From: Tenodera sinensis
Lineage: Eukaryota > Arthropoda > Insecta > Mantodea > Mantidae
DNA: 64,000 bases
NCBI GenBank assembly: GCA_030765045.1
Contig: CM060972.1
Coordinates: forward strand, 55,256,971 to 55,320,970
Direction of reading: 5' to 3'
Shown here: positions 8,548 through 19,862 of the stretch, in pieces
How positions within the stretch are numbered: position 1 is the first letter of the stretch
Layout of the letters: every line of letters starts with the position of its first letter
Program-made: the position numbers and the translations under genes
Notes under the pieces: generated by a model
Databases searched by the model: none
Told to the model about the DNA's origin: nothing
Seen by the model: the letters and a program-made list of their open reading frames with translations, nothing else

Positions 8548-8990
8548 TCTCCCCAAAGGTCAGGCTATCAACTCAACACTGTGTGCTTCCAACTTAGACT
8601 TGGTAAAGGAAATGGCATCATGTGCTACTATTGACTGTATAGCTGCTGATGAGTCGCTAAGTATGGCTGCCTTTTGATATTCTTTTGTTCTATATAAGAG
8701 CTGTGTAAGTGCCACATCTATAGCTAACAGTTCTCCATCAAAGTGTATTGAAAGTGGTCCTGTGGAAACATACTGGCTGAAGAGCTTGCAGTGTACTCCT
8801 GCCCCAGCATTTTCCTGTTTATTAAGCAAGGAGCCATCTGTATATATGTGGATCCATTCATTTTGGGGATACAGTGTATGGATTGAATTTAAAGCTGCTA
8901 ATTTTAACTGTTCTGGGATACAGTCTGATTTCTTTGAGCTGCTTAAAAGTTCAGTTCTGTATGAGATATCTTGGTACATAGGTCAATGAT
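8548..8990 (-). pseudogene. LINE RNase H domain fragment
   Basis: The minus-strand frame 8979-8560 encodes an RNase H fold: HIYTDGSLLN (first Asp), a GAGV strand, FDGELLAIDVAL (Glu) and AAILSDSSAAIQSI (second Asp), then a helix region ending at a TGA. Upstream residues (LAALNSIHTLYP) resemble the linker after the RT of I/Jockey-type LINEs. The C-terminal His/Asp part of RNase H and any 3' tail are missing, so this is a partial element. In an intact LINE it would remove the RNA template during insertion. The three acidic residues are present, but without the rest of ORF2 it is a fossil. Confidence 0.75.
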
Positions 8991-9179
8991 TACCTTGGAG
9001 GGTTGTAGTTTTCCAGCTTTAGCTTTGCTGAGTTATATTGGCCTTAGTGTTTCTATATGTTGCATTTATCCTCTCTGTTTTTTTAGATTTCTTTTGGTTG
9101 TTTGATATTGTAATGATCATATCGGTTGTGAATACCATGCTAGGGTTACATCAGACATCATAAAGTGTTGAAAGCTAAT

Positions 9180-9580
9180 CCAGGTCAAGTATCCATAACA
9201 TCAGAATGCTGACAAAGCAGGTAGGGGCTTTATTAACATGGGCAATTGACACCCCCATGGTCTGTATGTTGGGGCTGTCATGCCTGTCTGTTAGGCCTGT
9301 GATGCCTGTTACATCTGCTACGTCGATCACAGCTAAAACACCCATGGTTGAAAAGGTAAGTCTGTGTGATCTTAAGATTCTGGCCTGGGGCTCCGCCCAC
9401 CTGCACCAAACATATAAAGCCCGTGAAGCCAAAAGGCTCCGTGTCAGTCATCGCCGAGACTAAGAGAGTGTTAAGGCAACGCCACTGAGGATGTTCGACG
9501 CAGCTTCAGAAGAAACGTCTGGAAGGAGTTTCCTGACTAGACCACGGCCCACAAGCCCGGATAATCAGTTTCTACATTAT
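9180..9580 (+). mobile_element. Penelope-type terminal repeat remnant, second family
   Basis: A TATAAA-like box (9413-9418) is followed ~70 bases later by a hammerhead-like segment (9484-9520). The block 'ccacggcccacaagcccgg' (9542-9560) comes next; I know it from terminal repeats of Penelope-like elements in arthropods. No coding part of this family is visible nearby, so it looks like a solo terminal repeat. Boundaries are uncertain, and the family assignment rests on the hammerhead and this block. Confidence 0.5.
9484..9521 (+). ncRNA. degenerate hammerhead motif
   Basis: CTGAGGA (9485-9491, fits CTGANGA) and GAAACGTC (9512-9519) are spaced as in a hammerhead with a palindromic ACGT stem III. 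Stem II is poor: GTTC on one side faces only GAA on the other, as if one C next to the GAAA box had been lost. It is probably inactive. Confidence 0.5.
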
Positions 9581-9985
9581 GACACCGGCCATGAAAGCTT
9601 ACACAGTTTGATCACATCCCTAGGTACTTACAATTATCCTGTTAACTTAATTTTCCCCCATTATTATTAGGGTGATATGTGCAAGTGTGAATGCCTTGTG
9701 TGATGTTTGAATTGTGTTTATCAACATCTTATCTATTTTGCACCATTTTCCCAATATGTCTAAGACTTTGTTCATTTTGTCCAATATTTGATCTTGTCTT
9801 GTTGGCTCTACCATCTATATGAATAAATGCATTTATTAAATGGTCCTTCAAGGCTATTATGGCTGCCATCACTGCAATTAGAACTAATATAACTACACTG
9901 GTTTATTTTGTTGTAATTATAAATCTATCACCTTGAACCTCTAACAGTGTGCTAGTCACCGATTAAGTTGTCAGAATAAAGGCTC
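9581..9985. other. AT-rich stretch, nothing recognised
   Basis: No reading frame, repeat or RNA signature was recognised here. Confidence 0.4.
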
Positions 9986-9989
9986 TGTT

Positions 9990-10195
9990 CTTTTTGCATT
10001 CCACCCAAACATTAGATATCGAGATTGCAATTGAAACATACGATTTAAAATCCCTTGTATCCGAAAACACTATTTAAAAAATGTCTGTGCATGCGTGTGT
10101 GTATGTATGTGTCTGTAAAGTGAAAAGCCAAAACTTAAATACCAAACTTGGTATTTAAGTTCAGTATGTTTCAAGGATGCCACATGAGAACACAA
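9990..10195 (+). repeat. ~850-bp interspersed repeat, diverged fragment (copy b)
   Basis: It keeps the order of blocks seen in complete copies: 'attccacccaaa', 'cgagatt', a TG-rich run, 'aaatacc', 'tttaagtt', 'tttcaaggatgc'. It is clearly more diverged than its neighbours. Confidence 0.6.
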
Positions 10196-10231
10196 TACTG
10201 CTCTGGGACTAAATGGAATCATAATACACAT

Positions 10232-11090
10232 TTTTACTTTCTCTACTGGTAAGTAGGGGAAGTATTGTATGCCACCCAAAAATTCGATGTCGAGATTTCA
10301 CCGGAAATATATGTTTTGAGGCCCCCTAAATAAAAAAAAAAAGCATTTTTAGAAAAAGGTTCGTGTGTGTGTGTCTGTGTGTCTGTCAGTCTGTGGACAG
10401 CATAACTCAAAAACGAAAAGTCAGTTAAAAGCCAAACTTGGTATTTAAGTTTAATGTCTTTCAAGGATGCGCCACGAAGATTTTGAAGAAAATAGCCCCC
10501 CCCCCCTACACTACCCTTTACATGGAAGATTTTTCGAAAATTTTGATTTTCTTGAAAATGGCTCTAATGATTTTGATTAAAATGTCATATGTTTGAGATA
10601 TTTTGATGACAAATGAAATGTATATCTTGAATTTTTTGTCTATAGCACCTGTAGTCGTATTTACTTTGGACAACTTTTGCATAACTGGTAAACCGTTAGA
10701 GATAGACCAAATTATACTATACAAAATATGTAGATCTTGCTAAAATACACAATTTATGTCTCAATAAATTTTCTTGTAGGGTGAACCATTTCCTTGTTAT
10801 GTGTGTGAGTTTCGGAAAACTTAGAACTTTAGGGAAATGCAACAATGTTGTTCATTTTTTTTATATGTTAATCGAGCAAAGAGAACGGAATCTCAAAGGT
10901 CAAAAAGATTTGACTGTCACACAAAGCCTTCTGTATTCTAATATTCCCCTTGTACCTACAAGGACATAAGCAGTAAGATAATTTGTACGAATGTTTATCT
11001 TAACTAACTTGGAGATATAGGAGTAAGAGTTTGTTAGAATGGTTAGTACAAGAGTAGAGAAAGTCATGTGAGTGCAACACATCAGATTTT
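10232..11090 (+). repeat. ~850-bp interspersed repeat, complete (copy c)
   Basis: It starts with TTTTTACTTTCTCTACT and carries AGTAGAGAAAGT at 11053-11064, the reverse complement of ACTTTCTCTACT, so the element has 12-bp inverted repeats ~830 bp apart. The right side continues ~25 bases further (CATGTGAGTGCAACACATC, then AGATTTTT) in copies c, d and f. An internal TG/TC-rich run (10365-10400) is a mini-microsatellite. There is no coding potential. It is probably a non-autonomous DNA transposon or a satellite-like dispersed repeat. Confidence 0.75.
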
Positions 11091-11284
11091 TATGATTAAG
11101 AATCATTATTACTTCAGATATTATATATCTCAAGTTTTCAGGGAATGTCTTGAGAAATCTTCTTCATCGGATGACTTTTGCACCTATGTGATAGAAAAAT
11201 ACTACATAATATATAGAGCTGTTAAAACAAACAATTTATGTCAAATACAATTTTTATGGAGTGAACCATTTTCAAGACATTCCT

Positions 11285-12172
11285 TTTTACTTTCTTTACT
11301 GCTAAGTAGGGGAAGTATTGTATTCCACCCAAAAATTCGATGTCGAGATTTCACCGGAAACATGTTTTGGGACCCCCTAAATCCAAGAAAAGCATTGTTA
11401 GAAAAAGGTCTGTGTATGTCTGTCTCTGTGTGTGTGTGAGTGTCTGTGTATGTGTCTGTGTGCTTGTGGACAGTATAACTCAAAAACGAAAAGTAGGTTA
11501 AAAACCAAAGTTGGTATTTAAGTTTAATGACTTTCAAGGATGCGACACGAAGATTTTGAAGAAAATAACCCCACCCTAAACTATCCATTACATGGGAAAT
11601 TTTTTTGAAAATTTTGATTTTCTTGAAAATGGCTCTAACGACTTTGATTTAAAATGTCATATGTTTGAGGTATTTTTATGACAAATGAAATGTATATTTT
11701 GAATTTTCTGGCTACAGCCTATGTAGTCCTGTGTAGTCTGGATGAGTTTTGCATAACTGGTAAACCGTAAGAGATAGACAAAATCTTACTGTACAAGAAA
11801 TGTAGATCTTGCTAAAATATGCAATTTATGTCTCAATTTTTTTATAGAGTGAACCATTTCGGAGAGATATTCCTTGTTTTGTGGTCAGTTTCAGAAAACA
11901 GAACTTTCGTGCAATGGAACATCGTTGTTCATTTTTATATGTTAAGCGTGCAAACAAAACGGGATCTCAAAGCTTTAAAAGATTTGACTATCGCTCAAAG
12001 CCTACTGTATTCTAATACTCCCCTTGCACCTACAAGGAAATAAGCAACAAGATCATTTGTACAAATGTTTATCTCTACCAACACGAAGAAGATATAGGAA
12101 TAAGAGTTTGTAAGAATTGTTAGTACAAGAGTAGAGAAAGTTATGTGAGTGCAACACATCAGATTTTTTTTT
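11285..12172 (+). repeat. ~850-bp interspersed repeat, complete (copy d)
   Basis: It has the same landmarks as copy c, with left repeat ACTTTCTTTACT (11289-11300) and right repeat at 12130-12141. It lies 1053 bp downstream of copy c. The interval 11170-11284 between them contains a further partial copy of the right half, so c and d look like a tandem pair. Confidence 0.75.
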
Positions 12173-12420
12173 TTTTTAAATTTTCGAATACTAGTATAGT
12201 ATTCTCAAATATGAATAATACGTCATTAATTTTTTATCTCTTGGTCATGCAAAAAGAATGGAATTTCAAAGCCATCACATAGCAACAGCTTTAAAAGGAT
12301 TTATTATCGCTTAAAGCCTACCTTATTCCCATAGTGTTTGTGTCGATTAAGTTGTAGTAGATATAGGAATAAGTGTCTGTAAGAACAGTTTGTACAAGAG
12401 TAGAGAAAGTCAGATGAATC
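12173..12420 (+). repeat. interspersed repeat, right-end fragment (copy e)
   Basis: This repeats the right half of copy d in order ('ggaatttcaaag', 'atttattatcgct-aaagcctac', 'agagtagagaaagtca') but is strongly diverged. It extends the tandem cluster to about 2.4 kb (9990-12420). Confidence 0.6.
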
Positions 12421-12479
12421 CAACATAGTAGAATTTTTAGGTTATTATCGTGCTACTCTAATGGTTAACGTGCGACTTG

Positions 12480-13222
12480 TCAAGCGGCTTTAAGCAAGAA
12501 GATGAAGGTATTCGCAAAAAGCAACATTGTCACATTTCCTCCATGCAAATGTTGACGCTCCACGCGTGGAAATGGCGGATTTGGCAGCAAAGGCGGCTAC
12601 AGAACCCAGCGTTACCATCTCTCGTGTTACTTCGGAAGATTTTAGGCTTGAAGTGCGGAGAGCGGTGCTGTCGTCCTGGCAGAGTACTCTGTGGTAACAG
12701 GCTTAGAGAAGTGAAAGAACTTCCGATAAACTGGGTAACTTCCTCTCGCATATCTCTTCACGAGGAGGTTAGCTTGGCTCGGTTGCAAATTGGTCACCGC
12801 AATTTTTCGCATAGTTACCTATTTAAACGGGATCCTGCTGCTCTTTGTCCGCTGTGCGACAACCTTTTGTCAGTCCGCCACGTGCTGCTAGTGTTCCTCT
12901 CTAACGCACCTTCGAGACTCTCTGCAGCTGCCTGCCTGACTTGCAGAGGTCTTGGCGGACAACAAACATACGGTTGAAAGAGTTTTTAAGTTTTAGCGGA
13001 AAGTAACATGAGTTTGAGGATTTTAAACTAGTTTTTATATTCCTTTGACATCTTTATCACTTTATTATAATTTTGGCTTTTGCCACTCTATTTGATATAT
13101 TTCTGTATATTGATTTTCCTTTCTACTACTAATTTTATTTTTTGTTGAAGTTTATATCTGACTTTTGGCACGAAATGCTTTTAAGGGTACTGATGACCAT
13201 GAAGTTGAGCACCCTTAAACCT
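12480..13222 (+). pseudogene. LINE 3' end (RNase H tail, zinc knuckle, 3' UTR)
   Basis: One frame reads PRVEMADLAAKAA (the end of RNase H, usually GNE-x-AD). After a frameshift another reads LARLQIGHRNFSHSYLF, then CPLC with H and a later hydrophobic segment VRHVLLV. This is the Cys/His motif at the C-terminus of I/Jockey-type ORF2. The 3' UTR ends in GATGACCATGAAGTTGAGC and CCCTTAAACC, an end also present as a 41-bp insert at 59466-59506, so both are from related LINEs. It is frameshifted and 5'-truncated. An imperfect inverted repeat pair (12443-12469 and 13367-13393) flanks it. Confidence 0.75.
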
Positions 13223-13420
13223 GTCTCTCTCTACGCATGGACATTTAGTTCTAGAAAGATCAACTTCAAGAGAAAAAGAACAGAATGATTCAGCGATTTC
13301 CAAGAACACACAATGCATGCGGTGTGTGTTACACGAGAGGCTTCTGCTGATCAAAGGTAAAGCGCAGTTAACCATTAGAGCAGCACGATAATACATTCAG
13401 ACTGACCACAAGAAGAAGAG

Positions 13421-13600
13421 CTGAGGTCACTACTTTTTTATCAAGTAGCTCCTCAATTCTCCCCTCAGAGACCTAACGAGGCTGAGTGCACCCCGTGCCA
13501 GACCTCTCAGCGGGGGAAAGACCCCACACCGGTACCGAAGATCGAACCCGGGTCCTCCGCACCAGAAGCAGGCGCGCTACGGAGCCAGTTCTTATGAGTG
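13421..13600 (-). mobile_element. tRNA-derived SINE on the minus strand
   Basis: The minus strand has an A-box-like segment (TGGCTCCGTAGCGCGCC) and a B-box GGGTTCGATC, followed by a body (GTGCACTCAGCCTCG; GAGAATTGAGGAGCTACTTG). I associate that body with dispersed tRNA-SINEs of polyneopteran insects; this last association is from memory and unverified. Boundaries are approximate. Confidence 0.6.
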
Positions 13601-14880
13601 AATACAGAGCATTAAATACTTCCGGCAACGCTAGCATCCTAGCACAAATGCGTATGTTTCTAAATGGCTTAAGCCTTGTTGATATTGTAACAAATGACAA
13701 AATCCAGTTATTTATTCTGTCACTTTATTTCTCTCCTAAAACTGAATCACAAAACTCTTCTCTGTTTTATCATTGACACAATCTACAATTCGCCATAACC
13801 TTTTAACTCATAGTTGTTCTGTTCGATCGTAAACCTAGACACACATTTAACTAATACTCTCTGTCTCACAATTAACTGTTACAGACTCGCTAAAACTGGC
13901 TTAACTCTGCACTTAAAAACAAGCTGCTCCTTTGTCCGTACTCTCTCGCTTTTATAATCCAGATGGAGTACCGGCGCTTTCTCTGGAGAATGCACATTTT
14001 CTCGAAACATTCCGTAAGCAAGAACGTGATAGGCTTCTAGAACTGCGTGCAATCGAGTCTTGGTTCTGGGCACTTCATTGTCATTGGGCCACGTGTTTAC
14101 TGGTAGTTGTGTGAGGTATCTAACACCGAATTTATCTTTGAAAGTCTAGCCGTAATCTTTTTCAGATAACTCTAGAGTTGTGAAGCAGGTTCTTCCTAAG
14201 CCCTCTAAAATAATGTCAGGCAAAACAGAGGCATCAGGGAGCGGGCTTACTTGTTTATTCAGCAACTACAATGAAACATGGATTTAATGGGAATTCATCA
14301 GTTTTCAGTTGTGAGATATGATTGCCTTTTGAAAACTCATAATTTACTTGCTAACTTGTCTTAATAGACTCGAGCATTTTTGATGCACATGACTTAATGT
14401 GTTATTGCGGTTACTATATTACTGAAATTCTTCTCAATGTATGAAAGACCTTCAAACAAGGCTGGTGTAATTATTTGCTTCACTACACGTATTGCGATAT
14501 TACAGACTTTTATTATGTTTACAATTCTGTGGTAATATTGAGTATAATATACTGCAGCCTGTAGCCATGTCCCCCCACCAAGTTACATTTGGTTATGGAG
14601 GCAAGGGAATTCCAGGTTTCATCTGTTTAAGTATCTTGATTTTGGAGGGTGTTTTGGGAAATATCTTTTCGTGTTGGCTATAAAAGCATTTACATCCGGA
14701 AAAGAGGATATAATTTCTTCCGCAACTCGGTGGAGACTGTGCTAGACAAGTTTTGGTTTTGGAAATACTTACTGTATTGCTGTGGCAGCTTTCTTCATAT
14801 AGGAAGTCCCGTCCGTATCAGGTAGTAAACCATTTGTGTTATTGGACAGGCACAATAGAGAGAAGGAAAAAAGAAAACAA
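13601..14880. other. unassigned sequence, no gene recognised
   Basis: Open frames are short (for example 14492-14683) and lack recognisable motifs. The GC-richer part at 13880-14130 is not obviously repeated in the window. Confidence 0.4.
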
Positions 14881-14886
14881 TTTTAT

Positions 14887-15102
14887 TTTGGCCTTAATTT
14901 CTCTGTTAATGGGCCATTTCAACAAACAAGCCAGGATATTAAAGGTATCGTCAAGAGCTTTCAGAAAACCTAAAGAAGGTTGATTTCGCTATCTTAGTCT
15001 ACGCGTAATAGACACAATTAATCGAAACCTTATTTTAGCCATAATTTCTCGGTTAATGGGCCAATTTCAACAAACCAGCCAGGGTATTAAAGGTGTCGTC
15101 AC
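14887..15102. repeat. imperfect tandem pair, ~70-bp units 147 bp apart
   Basis: 14887-14955 and 15034-15102 share 'aatttct-ggttaatgggcca', 'tttcaacaaac-agccagg-tattaaaggt-tcgtca' with a few changes. They look like a diverged duplication within one older repeat. Confidence 0.65.
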
Positions 15103-15417
15103 GGAAATGGCTCCAACAATTAGGATGAAAATTTATATTCAGTTAACATTTTGCTTTTCAAGTTTATCTAAATAGGTATCTTCTTCACCCCCCCCCCAAA
15201 AAAAGAAAACACGATTAAAGAGCAGATAAGAAAGCCGAGCGAAGCTCAGTCCCCCAGGTACTTTGAGCAACGGTCTGTAAATAGATCGCTTATATTTAGG
15301 TTCATATTTTCAACATTAGAATTGCTTACAGTGACACATTCTCTGTGTGGTGCAATAATACAACCTTTATCAACAGTTTATTATACTACAGGAAGTTGAG
15401 AGGGAAACGAAACGAGG

Positions 15418-16288
15418 AAAAATCTGATGTGTTGCACTCACATGACTTTCTCTACTCTTGAACTAACCATTCTTACAAACTCTTATTCCTATATCTTCTT
15501 TCTTGTTAGTTGAGATAAACATTTGCACAAATTATCTTATTGCTTATTTCCTTGTAGGTGCAAGGGGAATGTTAGAATACAGTAGACTTTGTGCGATAGT
15601 CAAATGTTTGAGATTCTGTTGTCTTTGCACATTTAACATATAAAAAAAATGAACAGCGATGACCCATTTTACGAAAGTTCTAAGTTTTCCGAAACTCAAC
15701 ACACATAACAAGGTATATCTCCGAAATGGTTCACCCTACAAGAAAATTTATTGAGACATAAATTGTGTATTTAGATCTACATTTTTGTATAGTATGATTT
15801 GGTCCATCTCTAACGGTTTACCAGTTATGCAAAATTCATCCAGAGTAAATGCGACTACAGGGACAATAGCCAGAAAATTCAAGATATACATTTCATTTGT
15901 CATAAAAATATCTCAAACATATGGCATTTTAATCAAAATCGTTAGAGCCATTTTCAAGAAAATCAAAATTTTCGAAAAATCTTCCATGTAAAGGATAGTT
16001 TAGAGTGGGGCTATTTTCTTCAAAATCTTCGTGTCACATCCTTGAAAGACATTAAACGTAAATACCAACTTTGGTTTTTAACCGACTTTTCGTTTTTGAG
16101 TTATGCTGTCCACAGACTGACAGACTGACAGACTGACACACACAGACTGACACACACGGACCTTTTTCTAAAAATGCTTTTTTTTTGGATTCAGGGGGTC
16201 TCAAAACATGTATTTCCGGTGAAATCTCGACACCGAATTTTTGGATGGAATACAATACTTCCCCTACTTACCAGTAGAGAAAGTAAAA
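15418..16288 (-). repeat. ~850-bp interspersed repeat, complete, inverted (copy f)
   Basis: It is a reverse-oriented copy: AGATTTTT and GTTGCACTCACATG at the left edge, ACTTTCTCTACT at 15447-15458, and AGTAGAGAAAGT at the right end (~16273-16284). All internal blocks are present, including the (TGACAGAC)-like microsatellite around 16120-16160. Confidence 0.75.
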
Positions 16289-16727
16289 AAAAAACAATAT
16301 GATTTCACAGGCACTGCCGTCATTTGCGCCTTATTATTTTAAACTAATAAACCTACACAATATTCTAGTTTTTAAGAGACAATGATGTGTTGGCATAATC
16401 AGATAACCTCAATGATGACAAATGTGGTCAAAATAACTCTTGAGAATTCATATAAACTAAGTAAAAAAATATCTGTAGCGGTCTGTTGGCTGTTAGTCCA
16501 TGGACCAAGGACTATTCTATAGGACTGAGTTTACATGGGGCAAACAAACGACAGTGTAGCCCAACGAAACCAAAATTGCACCCGCTTTTAGAACCTCCAA
16601 AGGTTTGCTTGCTTGAATCCTCCTATAAGATCTGCTTTACGCATACAACTGCCACTCTGAACCCCTTTATTCTACAACCATAATATCATAGTAGATTTCA
16701 CAGCGCGGGAGTTTATGTATTTCTACA
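16289..16727. other. unassigned sequence between two interspersed repeats
   Basis: No gene or repeat was recognised here. Confidence 0.4.
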
Positions 16728-18206
16728 CTACTTTTACTTTCTCTACTACCATAGTAAGCAGGCGAAGCATTGTATTCCACCCAAAAATTCAATGTTGAGA
16801 TTTCATCGGAAATATATCTTTTGAGGCCCCCTGAATCCAATAAAAGCATTTTTAGGAAAAGGTTCCTGTGTGTGTGTGTCTATATTTCTGTGAACAGCAT
16901 ACTCAAAACCGAAATGTCGGTTAAAAACCAAAGTTGGTATTTAAGTGTAATATGCTTCAAGGATGCGACACAAAAATTTTGGGGAAAATTCCTCCACCCT
17001 AAGCTACCCTTTACGTGGAAAATTTATCGAACATTTTTATTTTCTTGAAAGTGGCTCTAAGAATTTGGATTAAAATGTCGTATGATTAAGATATTTTTGT
17101 CACAAATGAAATATATATTTTGAATTTTCTGGCTATAGTCCAGAAGTAGTCCCGTTTATTCTTGATGAAATTTGCATTACTGGTAAACCGTAAGAGATAG
17201 ACTAAATCTTACCACACAAAAATGTAGATCAAAACTCCGAGCCAAACCATGCACTAATCCATGAAATTCGACTTTTATGTCACAATATAAATGAGACCAA
17301 TAAAAAGGTATGGACTCCCTCTCACGTTGGCATAACAGGCAATGAAACTGCAGATGAAGCTGCAAAAGAGGCAGCTAAAAATCCCGTCAGTGATGCCTCG
17401 ATCGCTTCTCCACATCAAGGCATCATCAACGGTACTAAACATATGTACATGCAAAAATGGATACAGACATGGTCATCAGTTAGCAGTAAACTCCATGAAG
17501 CTCGCTCAGGCTGTACAAAACCTTTTCTGCAGCTCCAAAGACTGAAAAGAAGAGATCAAGTTAACATCACTCTGACACTCCAAGCTAACACACAGTCATC
17601 TTCTCACCAAGGACCAACCTCCAAATTGTACCAACTGTGATATTCGTCTAACCATCCACCACATCCTTATAGATTGCCCACAATACAACAAATATAGACA
17701 GCAAGACATTTCCAATCTTCATCATGCAGTCAATACGCCGAATATGATCAGCAAGACTCTACATTTTATGAAGAACATAAAACTTTCAAATTTACTGTAA
17801 ATGTCAACATAATGTAATATGTGTACATATAATTGTAAATTAATATCCACAATGTATTACTATGTATGGTCGTGATAAGACCGTGCTGTCAAAACGACCT
17901 TAAATAAATATTTACAAAAAAAAATGTAGATCTCGTTAAAACACACAATTTATATCCAAATGAATGTGGAGTGAACTATTTTGGATATATTCCTTGTTTT
18001 TGTGTGAGTTTTGCATCACCTACACTTTTCTACAATGGAAGGTTTTCTGAGACTATCGCTCAAAGCCCAATGTATTCCCATACTCCCCTTGCATATACAA
18101 GAAAATTAGATCATTTCTACAAATGTTTAACTCAGCTAACTTAAAAAAAAAGGAGATGGATTAAGAGATAATTTATACACAAGAAGAGGGAATCATGTGA
18201 GTGCAA
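16728..18206 (+). repeat. ~850-bp interspersed repeat split by a LINE (copy g)
   Basis: The left part (16728-17230) and right part (17920-18206) are the two halves of one copy. They are separated by a LINE insertion with a 13-bp target duplication, AAAAATGTAGATC. The right half reaches 'catgtgagtgcaacac' like copies c, d and f. Confidence 0.75.
17231..17919 (+). mobile_element. 5'-truncated LINE (RNase H end, zinc knuckle, A-rich tail)
   Basis: A perfect 13-bp duplication AAAAATGTAGATC bounds it (17218-17230 and 17920-17932). The sequence encodes the final RNase H block VWTPSHVGITGNETADEAA (17310-17365) with its His and Asp. A C-terminal region (LQRLKRRDQ) and, in another frame, a Cys/His knuckle (NCTNC, then HHILIDCPQY; ~17615-17690) follow. 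A ~200-base 3' UTR ends in AAATAAATATTTACAAAA. It is a typical target-primed insertion, truncated at its 5' end. It shows a frameshift and a few stops, so it is decayed but younger than the repeat it interrupts. It is an I/Jockey-type LINE by domain order. Confidence 0.85.
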
Positions 18207-18295
18207 CACGCGCTGAATCAGGAAAATCCCGATTCCGCTAAAAAAATTACTTGTTGTGTGAAAGTAGACGCCGAGGACCGGGCACCAATGAGAAC

Positions 18296-18515
18296 CATTT
18301 CCATATGATCTTATATGCCTTTACGGACAAGTTACGCTTATATATTTAGTTATAGTTGATTAAAGAAAAGACAGTACTTTCAGTCAACACTACCACTATT
18401 TTGAAAACTAAAATCCAAGTATGTAAGGCTAACTTTAGTTGATCTCCCTTATTGCACGCTGTATTCCTGATTTTTTTTCCAAAAATCAAACCAACAAATA
18501 CTCTTACTGACATCT
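18296..18515. repeat. dispersed segment shared with 62620-62850
   Basis: Blocks such as 'cctttacggacaagtta', 'gctaactttagttgat' and 'gcacgctgtattcctg' recur in the same order at 62.6-62.85 kb, in both cases to the right of a copy of the ~850-bp repeat. It could be an outer part of that repeat or a separately duplicated flank. Confidence 0.6.
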
Positions 18516-18540
18516 ATTATACTTATATGAATCACGCCCA

Positions 18541-19262
18541 ATGTGCCAAGAAGATTACTCTTAGTCGCTTAGAATTGCACCAATGACTGATGTCATCTTA
18601 CAGTGTAGCACATGATGGTCGTCGCATCTTATACACACACAATCTGGGCCGGGTTCGTGGAATATCTGCTGCGTAGCTTGTGGAATCCATGCAGAGAAAG
18701 TCTTGTCACTGTATGACGTAGTTCGTATCCTCCCTGTGTCCATTCACGTGAGGCTTGTCACGGCGTCAGTAGCACAGAATTCGTCCTATATTTTGCATTT
18801 CTTCTCGTGTAGTTCACGCAGCAGGTTCTGATAGGCTGGGGTCGTTGGCAGTAGGAGCTTCAGTCGCAGATCTATGTAGAAAGGTTCTCTGGCCAGCTCA
18901 TATGCGAGTCCTGAGGGCGTGTACTTGGAGAGACAAAACACTCAAGTATGTGGCCTTTAACTTCTCTATTTTCTCCAGAATTTTCTTCTGTAGATGTACC
19001 CGTATGTTGCAACGTGGTCAATTTTAAGTACAAACAGTTGTAAGGCGTTTTCCAAGGAGTTTCCCTATTGAATTTATGTCGCTTATGACTCTTATAGCAG
19101 CGTTTACTCTGTCATTTATATGTCGTGTGAATACGTTTCCCTGTGTCTGGAGAATAACTCCTAGGTACGTGAAGTTGGTGACGATTTTAGTGGTGTTTCC
19201 CCCATGTAGAAGATACTTTATTTACCCCCTCTTCTGAAGGTCATGCACAGCTACAGCTTTTT
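18541..19262 (-). pseudogene. LINE reverse transcriptase C-terminal remnant
   Basis: In several frames the minus strand reads YLLHGGNTT, then FTYLGVILQTQGNVF and INDRVNAAIR, the thumb and post-palm region of LINE RTs. It continues with YTPSGLAYELAREPF and LRLKLLLPTTPAYQNLL, the C-terminal linker of an insect-type LINE ORF2. A short Cys/His-containing tail (CVCIRCDDHHVLHC) closes it near 18590. Stops at about 19030 and several frame changes make it non-coding. No A-tail or target duplication was identified. Confidence 0.7.
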
Positions 19263-19862
19263 ATCTGGAATGGAGAATCGGATGAAGACAAACTGCTAGA
19301 AATTTAGTTTAATAGATGGGGACATGGCAACATTGCGTAATACTTGGAAATAAACGACATGGCAACCTTGCTAGGTGCAAAGGTTGCTTCCGCTGAAGTA
19401 ATCTACACCTACATTCTGTTCTGTTTAATGTATCACAAATTACATTATTCCCTGGCATCCACATCTTGCAACAAGGAATTTTATGAGCATTAAAAGCGTA
19501 TTTCACGCACTTATATATTTTAATATGATGACACTCTACGAAATTTATAGAGATGCCTTTCAATGTGAATATCTAAAGGTAAATATTACTTTCCGGAGGC
19601 ATGATTGACAGTTGAGATAGGCGCGTTCCCTGATTTATTTTCAGCAATTGCAATTAATATCTTATAAAGCATTCCGTTTTTAAATTGCAATCGTACTGCA
19701 GCATTCATAGGACGGCGGGAAAGTTAGAATGCTATGCGGAATAAAATTATGTAAAGAAATAGATTTCATTAGTTTGCATAATGCTATATTTCACACGGGT
19801 TATATAAATAATGATCTTCCCGTTAAGAAAGAAACATGGAAAAGGGAAATAAAAAAAATTAT

